Below, piece after piece: positions 20,481 through 30,625 of a stretch of DNA of 64,000 nucleotides. The notes under the pieces are model-generated. The model was not told where the DNA came from and ran no database searches. It saw only the letters and a program-made list of their open reading frames with translations. The stretch comes from Aurelia coerulea. Lineage: Eukaryota; Cnidaria; Scyphozoa; Semaeostomeae; Ulmaridae. The position numbers and the translations under genes were made by a program. The stretch covers positions 34,976,663-35,040,662 of the forward strand of contig CM076943.1 in the NCBI GenBank assembly GCA_039566865.1, read 5' to 3'. Numbering within the stretch: the first letter of the stretch is position 1; each line of letters begins with the position of its first letter.

Positions 20481-22534
20481 CTTCTCTCTCATCATCATCG
20501 TCATTCGGTGTCTGCTTCATCTGGAAGATTCGTCATTATTCCTCTCCAGTAGTCACGGTCTTCAGCTCCTCTTCTGCACTGCTCAAAGTTTAAATTTGTC
20601 CATTCCATGATGTTCTTCATCCACGTTTTATGGGGACGTCCCCTTGTTATTTTTGCACACACCCTTCCTTCCAATAAAAGTTTTTGCATTTTATCTTTTC
20701 TTATCAAATGAAAAAAATATTGCGTTTTTCTCATTTTTATGTTCTTCTCTAATGACAAACTTTTTTCATTGAAACGTTTCAAAACCTCCTCATTTGTAGT
20801 CTGACTTGTGTATGTGATCTTAAGCATTTTTCTATACATCCACATTTCAAAACTGTTTATTTTCTTCCGTGTATCAGCATTACGCGTCCAGGTTTCACTT
20901 GCATATAAAAGTGTTGACAAAACGTAGCATCTGGCTAAGCGTTTTCTTGTCTCGATCTCAATGTTCCTTGCTGTTAAAACATCACTCATATTTAGGAAAG
21001 ACTGTCTTGCGATTTCTATACGTTGTCGTATCGCAGTATCGGTTCTACCATCTGATGTAATCGTTTGCCCCAGGTACTTAAATGTTTCCACTTGCTCTAG
21101 AGTAGTTCCATCCACCCTTACTTATATCGATTTTTTGGATTCTCTGTATCTCGACTGATTACCATTGTTTTCGTCTTCTTTATATTCAATTTCAGACCTT
21201 TCCTCGTACTTTCTGTTTTAACCACATCTATTATTAGTTGTAGACCCTGTACCAACTCCGCAATCAAGGCAGTGTCATCTGCATACCTAAGATTTGTTAT
21301 ATTTCTCCCTCCAATGTTTACACCAGGTAACTTGTCGGCTTCCTTGAAAATATCTTCTGTATATAAATTGAATAATTTTGGCGATAGTATACATCCCTGT
21401 CTCACTCCTCTTTTAATATTGAAACTGTCTGATTCTCCATCTTCCAACTTTATACTGGCTGTCTGATTCCAATAAAGGTTTTGTATCAAGCTCAGATCCA
21501 TGGCATCTATATCGCACGATTTTAACTTGCTTATTAGCTGATCATGATAGACCCTGTCAAAACCTTTTTCGTAGTCAATGTAGCAAACAAAAACATTCTT
21601 TCTTACTTCTAGATATCTATCGAATATCAGCCTTAGATTTAGTTTCCCTTCTCTTGTTCCTACACCTGAACAGAACCCAGACTGAGTTTCTTCAATTTCT
21701 TGTTCTATTGCTTTCTCGCTTCTCTTCAAGATCACTTTTAATATGACTTTGGTGACATGGCTTATTAAACTGATTGTTCTATGTTATGAGCATTCAAGCG
21801 TGTTCTTCTCCTTTGGTAGTGGGGTGGGATCACGGGGCATAAAAACCGTTTTGTAAATCTCTTGACAAATTTTTACCAAAATGTTTATCGACGTATCATC
21901 AAAAGCCTTTAAATGCTCTATCATCACACTATCTGCCCCTGCTGCTTTTCCTGTCTTTATTTCTTTTATCGCAAACATAATCTCCTCCTTTAGTAAATTT
22001 GTAAGTTTACCAAATTTGACCTATTTTCATCATCATGTCATACTTCTTTGATATATTCTACCCATCGCTGTGCAACTTCCTTTTTGTCAAATAGGACACG
22101 ACCGTTCCGGTCCTTGATACATCCACTTGACGTTTTGATTCCTCTTTTCCTGTCCGTCTTTTCTTTTACTTTTTCATGCATTTCCCTAAATTTATGGGAT
22201 CTTTCAAGGTCTTCTACTTCTTTACATAATGAGTTGTACCACTCTTCTTTGCGTTCTTTTTATCTTTATTAATTAGGTCGTCTATTTTCTTATATTCTGG
22301 AGTTCCTTTCTGATCCCTTCTCTCGTTCATCATTTCTGGTATATCCTCGGTCATCCATATCTTGTCAATCTTTCTTTTTGTCTTTGGAAGTACCTTGGTT
22401 TGTGCAGCAATGATATTACATCTGCTCCTGGATATGTACGAACATCTTTGACATGATTTTTGAAACGGTTTTTACCAAAATGAAGTCAATCTGATCTTCT
22501 CTATGGAATTTTCTCTCTACCGAAACAAAAAGTT
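20481..22534 (-). mobile_element. RTE-type LINE inserted in an L2 fragment
   Basis: A minus-strand LINE whose 3' end is a short run of ATG/ATGATG units at about 20485-20500. It splits a plus-strand L2 C-terminal region (20245-20480 and 22535-22726). Coding similarity reaches from the linker before the reverse transcriptase (RWVEYIKEV near 22060) to the C-terminus. The endonuclease is missing or too decayed to see. Confidence 0.75.
20501..21978 (-). pseudogene. RTE-type reverse transcriptase (broken)
   Basis: From 21978 down: AIKEIKTGKAAGADSVMIEHLK opens the RT domain. An in-frame stop follows, then ISLISHVTK, ETQSGFCSGVGTRE, CYIDYEKGFDRVYHDQLI, GVRQGCILSPKLFNLYTE and the catalytic LRYADDTALIA, LNIKKTKTMVI. 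A 2-base shift at 21116 leads to VETFKYLGQTITSDGR, LLYASETWTRNADTRKK, FEMWMYRKML and the C-terminal TRGRPHKTWM and DYWRGIM. This block order is that of RTE/BovB-like LINEs. The palm is complete, but the stop and the frameshift make it non-functional as read. Confidence 0.85.
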
Positions 22535-22726
22535 TGCAGATACCTCTGTTAAGAACATGCATAGGTCAAAAAGCGTTTTCTTATCGTGGAGCAACATTAT
22601 GGAATGAGCCGAATACGGAAACTAAATTGACACCGTCCCTGGCTGCCTTTAAGAAATCCATACGAGAGGTACTTTTTTTCTATTTGCTTTTGTTATGCCC
22701 GATATCACAAGTATAGTATATGAGCT
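22535..22726 (+). pseudogene. L2-type LINE C-terminal fragment, right part
   Basis: Continues the copy at 20245-20480 after the RTE insertion: LLRTCIGQKAFSYRGATLWNE and SLAAFKKSIREVL are the last conserved C-terminal motifs of L2-type proteins. It ends with a stop near 22716 and then meets the first 246-bp direct repeat. Confidence 0.75.
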
Positions 22727-22972
22727 ACAATCTTGGCCTAAATACTTGGGACAAATCATAAAATTGCACTACTTCGGTCTTTGATTACGTGCCCCCCGCT
22801 CCCCCCGTTTCAAAGTTGCTTGAATCAAACGCCTTTCGACCTTCTCAACATTGAATTAGGGGGAAGGGGGGATTAGGAGACTCTAAACGTATGTTTTCTC
22901 CTCGATATTTTAGGAAACATCATGAAGACACTGAAATTTGCCTGCGTCCCAGCTTCTTTTGGTCAGGATTGT
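22727..22972. repeat. 246-bp direct repeat, copy A
   Basis: Reads the same as 24260-24505 except at two positions I could see (T/A near the start, T/C near the end). Its own ends are short inverted repeats: ACAATC-TTGG at the left and CAGGATTGT at the right. It carries C-runs and G-runs but no open frame. Confidence 0.9.
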
Positions 22973-24259
22973 CTGAAAATGATTGTTAACAAATAATACC
23001 TCATAGCTTGAGAACCCATAGAGATTTCTGTGTGAAATTTTAACACCGTTATCCCCAATACAAGAAGTGAGTTCTCAGCTATCAATGCCGAAATAGGCGT
23101 TGTTCGTTAAATTCGCTGAGCACCTTCTTAAAAATGGGCGTGGCAAAATTGCTGCAATTTTCACTCACATAAAGAATCCCTTATAAAAAGTGACATACAT
23201 TAGGATTCTGAGCTTTCTTCCGCTATTGTAAGATTGTGTACTCCGCTGCTCTTTGAAAATGACTTATTATTGCAAGAAAGCTTTTGGGCTCATTGTTTGA
23301 GGTCAGGTTTCTTGTGAATTCTTCGGTGCTCCCAACGGCGCTCCAAAGAAAATGCCCCATAATTTTGGGATAAGTCACGCTTTTTTGGTAGATTCGTCTG
23401 ATTCCACATTTTAACATCAAAGTCTTCCTACTCATGCAAAAAAACCAAGTAAAAATTGCCTGGAAGGTGGAAATCTCACGGCGCTCCAAAATTAAAAAAA
23501 CTTAAGATAAACAATTCCGGATAAGTTTCTTTTGAACTCTATTGAGAACCGTCAGAAATCATATTTCACGAAAATATCGATGCAAATACTGACTATAGGC
23601 TAATAGAGCTCATTTTTCTCATTAGAATGAGACAAAATTTGTTAGAATAGGGCAAACGTTGCCGACGCTATTAATGTTTAAAGTAGGGAGAAGTGTTGAC
23701 AAATTTGATCCCTTTCTCAGTTTTCCAGACAGTGCAAAATCCGCCTTGCTGCTATGCAACAGGTATATTCTTCTTCAACAAAAAGTTGTGGATTACAATT
23801 CATCGGGCACAATAGACCATTCAATGCCGTCCAGGGTGAATGCAAGTTTGGTGGAGCGAATTTAATCTCATTGAAAATGAATGAATAGTTAGAGAATTGG
23901 CTAACGGTACATTTGAAAATAAGACAATTGCACTGCGGAGGCGCAGAATTTGCACTGATTCAAAAGGAACTTTGTTTTCCAGTTCTCTTTGATAACTGTA
24001 ATGTTTTCAAACGAAAATCATTGGCAGGTTTCGTGCACAAGAGAAGTTTCGCTGAACGTCATGGGAAAATTTTGCATAATTTGATGACGTCTTAGTTCTG
24101 ATGGATGAACCAGTAACAATGAAAACATTAACATCGGAAGTACTCTGGAGTTAAGCCCACAGTTAGTGGCTATCCATTCATAATGAAAGAAATTGTCTGA
24201 TACAAGTAGATTTGGATTCATAGAAACATATATGATAGGTAGTGATAGCAATTTTTCAG
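22973..24259. other. Non-coding interior between 246-bp direct repeats
   Basis: 1287 bases with no recognisable coding sequence. The base runs next to the two repeats mirror each other (CTGAAAATGATTG after copy A, CAATTTTTCAG before copy B). The arrangement could be a non-autonomous element with terminal direct repeats or two MITE copies; no primer-binding site or polypurine tract was recognised. Confidence 0.5.
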
Positions 24260-24505
24260 ACAATCTTGGCCAAAATACTTGGGACAAATCATAAAATTGC
24301 ACTACTTCGGTCTTTGATTACGTGCCCCCCGCTCCCCCCGTTTCAAAGTTGCTTGAATCAAACGCCTTTCGACCTTCTCAACATTGAATTAGGGGGAAGG
24401 GGGGATTAGGAGACTCTAAACGTATGTTTTCTCCTCGATATTTTAGGAAACATCATGAAGACACTGAAATTTGCCTGCGTCCCAGCTTCTTTTGGCCAGG
24501 ATTGT
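24260..24505. repeat. 246-bp direct repeat, copy B
   Basis: Same length and orientation as copy A at 22727-22972, with two visible differences. The very high identity indicates recent duplication or conversion. Confidence 0.9.
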
Positions 24506-24679
24506 ATATCTAAATATTGTACATATTGTAATTTTCTTTAATTTAGGCTTTCCCCTGTTTTTGTACAGGTCAATTTGTAAAACAGTTATCTATTGATAAT
24601 GATTGAAGCTAATTCTCCATTTCGGAGCAGTTACCCAACAACTGGGTACACAAGCTGGTGCTGATATTTTTTTAGCCAA

Positions 24680-26035
24680 TCCTTATTTGTAGAAATTTTG
24701 TAGCGTTTTGTTTATACATTTGAGTACTTCGGATTTATTTTTAGCCAAACAAGTCTTTTTCATCTTAAGTTTTTGAGAGAAATTTGGGCAATCCCATAAG
24801 TGTTCGATGTATTCCTCATGGGACCCACATCTCCTGCAAAGAGAATCAGTGTACTTTCCTTTGTAGTTTACTCTTAGGTCAACCATGTTTAGTTTTAATT
24901 TCAGTAGAGATGAGGCTTCTTCACACCTCAGGTACTCTTTCATTTCAAACTTACTACCCTTGATAAATCTGAGTTTAGTCTTTTTATTATTTTCAATATT
25001 ATTTTCTATGATAACGATAATTTTTTCTCTAACAGTTTGTTTTCATTGTTCTTTGGTTAGGTCTTTGATCTGACATTCTTTGAGGTTAATATCAATCATT
25101 TCTAGGTCACTGATTACTTCTTTATACCAACAATTTGGGAAATGTAACCTTTTTTGCTCTTCATAAACTATCTTAGTAAATCTACTTTTATTCATGTTTA
25201 GTATCTTATGAAAGTATATCAATCTTTTCTCTTTAATTCTAAATTCCATAGGCATCAAGCCACATTCAAGGACTATTCCGTCATATGGCATTGATTGGGA
25301 TAGAGAATCAATGATTGTAACTGCATCTTTTTGCAATTTTTCTAGGTTTTTAATTTGCTTCTTAGTTAAATTAGTCCATGTTTCACATGCATACAGAACT
25401 TTGGGCATCAAAATTGCTTCAATCCACTTTATACTGATTTCAAAACTTTGTTTTTTGAATGCCTCTTGCTTAGTGAGGAATTTTATTTCATTAATAACCC
25501 CTATGGCAGATTTTATTCGTTTATTGATGCACAAATCTAAGGTTCCTTTGGTGCTTTTCAAGTCTCCTAGATACTTATATGACTCTACTTCTTTAATAAT
25601 TTGGCCATTTAACATTAAATTTTCTTTTTGAACTTTCTTACTTTTGCTATACTGCATCACCATTTGTTCACTTTTATCCAAGTTAAATGCAAGAGGTTTT
25701 TCTTTTGAAATTCTTCAGCAATAGTTACCATTTCCTGCATTTTCTTATGAGATATGGAAGCAATCAATATATCATCCTGATAGAGCAGTGGAGGTATCAA
25801 AATGTTCCCAAAATTTATCCCGATGTTTTCTCTTTTGGCTACTTGCATACCTTTATCGATATGATTGGCACAAATAGGGGCTGCCAAAATGGCTCCTTGT
25901 TTCAAATTTTCTTTAATTTAACTTCTCTTGTTACTCCACTAGATGTATGGATTTGAATGTATCCTTCATTGTTTAGTTCGTAAACATTCTTAAGAAAATT
26001 TCCCTTGACCCCACTCCTATACATATCTATAATGC
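24680..26035 (-). pseudogene. Decayed LINE, clade uncertain (LINE E)
   Basis: From 26035 down: MYRSGVKGNFL, then ILAAPICANHIDKG, the catalytic-type box YQDDILIASIS (with Q in place of A), EEFQKKN, then after a frameshift near 25680 VESYKYLGDLKSTKG, VLYACETWTNLTKKQ, an in-frame TGA near 25043, and the C-terminal zinc knuckle CRRC-EEYIEHLWDC. The order RT, thumb, knuckle is that of a non-LTR retrotransposon, and the ACETWT block recalls RTE or Ingi-like proteins, but I cannot place the clade. It is broken in at least two places and lacks the first RT motifs. Confidence 0.7.
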
Positions 26036-26290
26036 AAACAAATTTCAACGCTTCACGAATTTGCGTGTCATCCTTGCGTCACTATTGCTGAAATCTGTAA
26101 CCTGTATAGATATTTAAAAATGAAACAAAAATGCAAAAAAGTTCGTGAACAATAACCTCTTCCTAAACTTTTCCCTGCCCGTGGCTCGTGAAACCAGGTC
26201 TTGGCGTTTGTGTTGGCGATTATGTCTTGCAATGAGATCTTGGGTTTTATCTAACATTTCAAACGCACTTAAGCGCTCGGTGAGTACCCA
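26036..26290. other. Non-coding stretch before LINE B1
   Basis: No gene. At 26262-26289 the sequence CGCACTTAAGCGCTCGGTGA followed by GTACC is inverted relative to 18514-18545 and may be the terminus of a related DNA element. Confidence 0.4.
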
Positions 26291-26744
26291 GCTTTTTTTT
26301 CTTTATTCATTTAAAAACAACAACTATTTACAAAAACAACAAGGCTAATTAACTACGTACCATCCATACTGGGAAAGGACTTATAGTCAGCGAGTTCCCA
26401 CTATGTATGGCACTTACAATTTAAATTTAAATCGTTCCAAGAATAGTCGTAAGAGAGGGACAGCCCACGAGCACACGATTCGCCATTGTGATTGGCATGG
26501 CGCTTTAAGGTTTGACGAGCAACATGAACAACCCAGAGATTCTTCTGAGGTCGAGGCTCGAGGAATCTATCAAGAGCTAGGAATTTAGTGCCTCCAGGCC
26601 GTCTCTCTCTTACGACTATATTCCAAAGAAAAGGGCAAAAAGCAAAAATTAACAGAAGTACACACAGACACAGACATACGACAAGAACACTACAGGCATA
26701 AACTAGACAGATACAGTGCACGAATTTCCTGTTTTCAAGGGCTA

Positions 26745-27002
26745 TGTCAATTTTCGTAGTCTATTGAAACAAAACGCCTGGATGATTTGATGTACTCCAA
26801 AGTAGCTTCAAGAATCAGTCTGTTGACAATGTGTGGAAGTTCAGAACTTCCATACAACATCAGTGAGCAAACGAAATCGTCATCAAAGTTGGATACATCC
26901 AAGCTCAGAATTTCCGAGAGCTGGCCAAGGAGGTTTCTGCGAAGATGATCAAACAAGGGGCAATGCAGGAGGAAATGCTCATTATCCTCGTTCACGGTAC
27001 CG
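26745..27002 (-). pseudogene. LINE B1 C-terminal zinc-knuckle domain
   Basis: The frame reads C-GT-VNEDNEHFLLHCPLF then LRRNLLGQLSEI and ends SIDYEN. The same block occurs in LINE B2 (GIEDTEHFLLSCPSFDIHRR). It is the missing end of the protein that breaks off near 27615, so the split is due to insertions and not to a separate gene. Confidence 0.75.
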
Positions 27003-27250
27003 CAATAGACCTTTTAGCTATTCTACAAAAGAGCCTGGATCGAGCGTTATTTTTATACGCGAGGCTCGATAGAGTGGTGTTAAGAGCTTCTATCACTATT
27101 GTGCAAATTCGAAAATTCTACAAAGTGCACTTTGTAGAAATTTCGAATATGCACAATAGTGATAGAAGCTCTAACGCCACTCTATCGAACCTCGTGTATA
27201 AAAATAACGCTCGATCCAGGCTCTTTTGTAGAATAGCTAAAAGGTCTATT
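27003..27250. mobile_element. Near-perfect 248-bp palindrome (foldback MITE)
   Basis: Starts CAATAGACCTTTTAGCTATT and ends with its reverse complement. The arms meet at the centre AAAGTGCACTTT with almost no spacer and only a few mismatches. It interrupts the coding sequence of LINE B1. A related but rearranged copy lies at 46083-46268. Transcribed, it would form a single long hairpin. No clear target duplication was identified. Confidence 0.85.
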
Positions 27251-27615
27251 GAATAGTGGACTTACGATTATTATTATTATTATCTATTTATTTAAAGTTG
27301 GCGTTTCTAATTAAAATAGCTAAAAGCTAATTAAGGCGAACAAAACTAAAAGAAGCTATGATTTACACTGGATAACCTAGAAAGTAAATTAATCTAAAAA
27401 TCCCAAATCTTTAATAAATACTATACACAATCTGCAGGTGCATGAATCACCATTCCATTGTTTACTTTCATTTTAAATTCTTGAATTATGCTACAGTCTT
27501 TCAAAAAGCTTGGAAGTGAGGACCATAAAAGGCAGCCTCTATGCTGAATATTTTCTGTACCATATATTGTTGTCCTTACTTTCGGCAGCTGCAAGTGATT
27601 TACATTACGCAGACG
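27251..27615 (-). mobile_element. 3' end of another LINE inserted in LINE B1
   Basis: Translates on the minus strand as RLRNVNHLQLPKVRTTIYG, GCLLWSSLPSFLKDCSII, EFKMKVN and a stop near 27430; this is the usual C-terminal block of a CR1/L2-type LINE, different from LINE B. It ends in a short ATA/AAT tail near 27265-27285. LINE B1 reading changes to this sequence after FRHRFN. Confidence 0.65.
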
Positions 27616-29090
27616 ATGTTGAATCTATGCCTAAACCTATGCTCATTTAATACACTGAATTTCAAACGCAACTTTGTTAAGATTCTAACACCCTCTATAT
27701 CATATATGCTATATACGGAGTTTTCAGTTGGCCTTATTTTGGAAAGGAGCTTTCGCTTAAATTCAGCAATAGACTTACAACTCCTGATATCTCTATCAAG
27801 TAAATTCCATTCATAAGGGGCATTACAAAAATATGTATTAGGAAAACGGACAGTTTTACTAATAGACGGTGTGTATATGCGCTGATTTCTAAGATCATAG
27901 TTTGTTTGCCGTTCAGCAGGGATTTCATTGAAGAGATATTCAGGAGATTGGTTATTTTTTAGGTTGAACAAATGACACAAGCGTCAGTGCCATCTTCTAC
28001 TGTACAGGGTTTCCCAGCCTAATTCATTGTAAAGTCTTTGTTTATTTGTACCTCTCCATTCACCAGGCACAGCTAGTGCTGCAGAGTATTGAGTTTGTTC
28101 CAGTTTTTGAGTAAAACCTAGTCGCATTTCAGGGTCATATTTATGGTACAACAGGTGACCATAGTCAAGATGAGGACTGACATATAGTTTGTAAGTTAGA
28201 TTAAGGACAGTTCTAGAGACATACTTGGAGAGATATTTTATAAGCCCAATTCCTCGCCTTGCCTTTAGGATGCCTGCTCTGATGTGACTCTGAAAGTTTA
28301 ATTTTGAATCCAAAATCATTCCTAGATGCTTGTGTTCGTTTTCCCTCTTAACTTCATCGTTGCCTAGCTGTAAAGGTGGGTGGACAATTCTAGTCATTTT
28401 GGTAGAGAAGATAACTTCTTCGGTTTTATCCGTATTGAACTGCATTTTCCATTGCCATGCCCAAAGCCGTATTTTCTCAAGGTCTCGATTCAATTCTTCA
28501 GCGCCGACAATCTCGTTTTCAATCACCGAAAACAAAGAAGTATCATCTGCAAATAGCCTGACGTCACTATTCAGGTTGTCACAAAGATCATTTATATAAA
28601 TAAGAAAAAACAAAGAACCCAGCACGGACCCTTGCGGTACTCCTGCAAGAACATCCTTCCACTCTGAAGTCTTCCCATTCAAAACCACCCTTTGTTTCAG
28701 ATTCATCAAAAAGTTGCGAATAAGAGCAAGTATGTTGCCAGATACTCCATTACATTTAAGTTTATGGATAAGTCCCTCATGCCATACCCTATCAAATGCC
28801 TTTGATAGGTCAAGGAAAACTGCCCGTGTTTCTTTGCTCGGAGTATCGTCAAACGCACAGTAAATCTTATTAGTTATAAACAATAATTGATTTATGGTGG
28901 AGTCTCCAGGTCGGAAAGCAGATTGGTTAGGCGTTAGTAATTGATTCTCACTCAAATGACTGTAGATTGCATCAAATAGCAGTTTTTCAAAAATCTTAGA
29001 AAAAATAGGAAGCAAAGAGATTGGACGATAGTCAGTTACCCAGCTTAAATCGTCAAATATATAGCTACGTTGTTTGTTTTGAACAGGAAC
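27616..29090 (-). pseudogene. LINE B1 reverse transcriptase
   Basis: The open part (29015-27984) gives DYRPISLLPIFSKIFEKL, NQSAFRPGDSTINQL, FLDLSKAFDRVWHEGLI, LAGVPQGSVLG, the catalytic LFADDTSLF and HKHLGMILDSKLNFQSH, then PHLDYGHLLYH and WRGTNKQRLYNELGWE. An in-frame TGA at about 27982 separates the C-terminal region (PEYLFNEIPAERQTNYDLR, VRFPNTYF, EWNLLDRDIR), which continues to FRHRFN and then meets the inserted LINE end. The endonuclease and first RT motifs are missing upstream of 29090. The family is CR1-type, jockey superfamily. Closest relatives in the window are LINE B2 and B3. Confidence 0.85.
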
Positions 29091-30600
29091 TGTTTAAGTT
29101 AAAAAGAATTGTTTATTTATATTGTTTTCCAATGAAAGACTTCGTTCTAGCCAACATTAGGGGATGAACGCATCCCCTGGCCCCCCCTGCGACTGACTTT
29201 GATTAAACGCGTCTCTGTGAAACATCCCAAAGTTGTGAAATGAGCTGCTGTTTCATTGTATCTATAAGGTTTCTCATAGTGTAAAAGTATCATGCTTCAT
29301 TCTCTTAGGGTGGTTTGCCGCTAACAGCTTTTCGAAGAATTGGTGAAGATCTCTTTAGAACTCAGGTATTCGATACTAATATTTCAAAACTATGCACAGT
29401 AATGATGTTTTTGGAAATAGTTAACTGTAGCGATCTGTTTGACAATTCTACGTGACAAACAGGAAGGATGTCACCGCCTTTTTTTAGTAAATTATTTTGA
29501 GTGGGCAGGAAGCATTTCTAGCTACGTAAAGCCAATTTAAGCCCACTATGCATGACGCATCCAGGCATGGGACCGTTAGTTTAATGTTCCTGCCGAAGGA
29601 CGGCGATGTGAATTGTGAGGTCAAGCCTCCGAGGTGACCCATCCGGAGTTTGACCTCACTCGACTGGGCTTAGCTTCAGTCACCTGACGGAAACTGTATA
29701 CGCCGCTGGGCCCTTATTGTTGCTGTAGAGCAGAAACGTTACTAGCAGTGGATTATTGGCAGCGGTGGATTATTGCTAGCGGTGGATTATTGCTAAACTT
29801 GCGCTATTTCACATTTGTTTTTTGTAATCAGAGTTGAAACACTGAACCTTAGAGCCCACAATCTCTTACAAAAAGTGTTGGACCCCTACGCAATCTAAAT
29901 TTTTCGGAAATATTGTTCCCCCTCCCCCATATCAATGTTGTTTGCTTTGGCGAATCATTCATTTGATGGAAACGGGGGGGGGGGGGGGGGGGGGACGAAA
30001 TTCGATTTTTTCAATAGGGGTCCAACAACCAAGGAGGAAAAATGTTTTAGCGTGTTTGTTTGCATTTTGCGTGTTTGTTTACATTTTCAGAGGAACCAAT
30101 CACGAGGTTCTATTTTGCACGTGACTTTGTTTTGGGTTTGTGATAGTGGCGTCGTGTAAACACAGAAGCTGCGGGGCGTTTGGAGCAAAACCACTCTCCC
30201 TATTTAGGGCCGGAAGGACATTAATTTTCTTTCTGCCAAGGGCAAAAATGATAACATTTGAAAACTTGAAAATATCGCATTTCGCTTTCTATCGATTTTT
30301 GCAACCCTCCATAACAAGGCCTTCTTGACAGATGATGCCGTGTTTGCATGATAAAGATTTATTTCTACTGCACAGTTTTCAACACAAGGGAGACTAATAC
30401 TTTGAAAATGTTTTTCAATCAATTTTTCTTGATTCAACAGCACTGCACAATTGTACTGGGAGGCTGAAAGTTATCTCAACTGTTAGCTTCTAGATCATAT
30501 CATAGACCGTTGTTGAAATAATTGAGATTCGTTATGATTCTTCATCGTTTTGAGCTTTATTTTTTTACAGTTTGCTTGATCATAAATAATGCGATGCGAT
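29091..30600. other. Non-coding stretch with MITE relic, minisatellite and G-tract
   Basis: No gene. 29092-29180 resembles the right half of the hAT-type MITE at 51473-51627 (shared TTCGTTCTAGCCAACATT). Near 29748-29792 a unit of about 20 bases around GTGGATTATTG occurs three times. At 29974-29994 there is a run of 21 G. Confidence 0.55.
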
Positions 30601-30625
30601 GAAAGAGGAATAAAACAGCTTCAAA

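Larger units (their letters stand above)
26291..29090 (-). mobile_element. LINE B1 (CR1-type), interrupted twice
   Basis: A minus-strand LINE that starts inside the RT domain near 29090 and whose 3' tail ends in an A/AAAT-rich run at 26291-26310. The coding sequence is split near 27615: the last part of the C-terminal domain is found at 26745-27002. Between lie another LINE's 3' end and a palindromic MITE. The untranslated 3' part is 26291-26745. Confidence 0.75.

Noticed and set aside
22727..24505. A classical LTR retrotransposon with 246-bp LTRs
   Set aside because: The repeats do not begin with TG and end with CA, and no primer-binding site, polypurine tract or coding remnant is visible between them.
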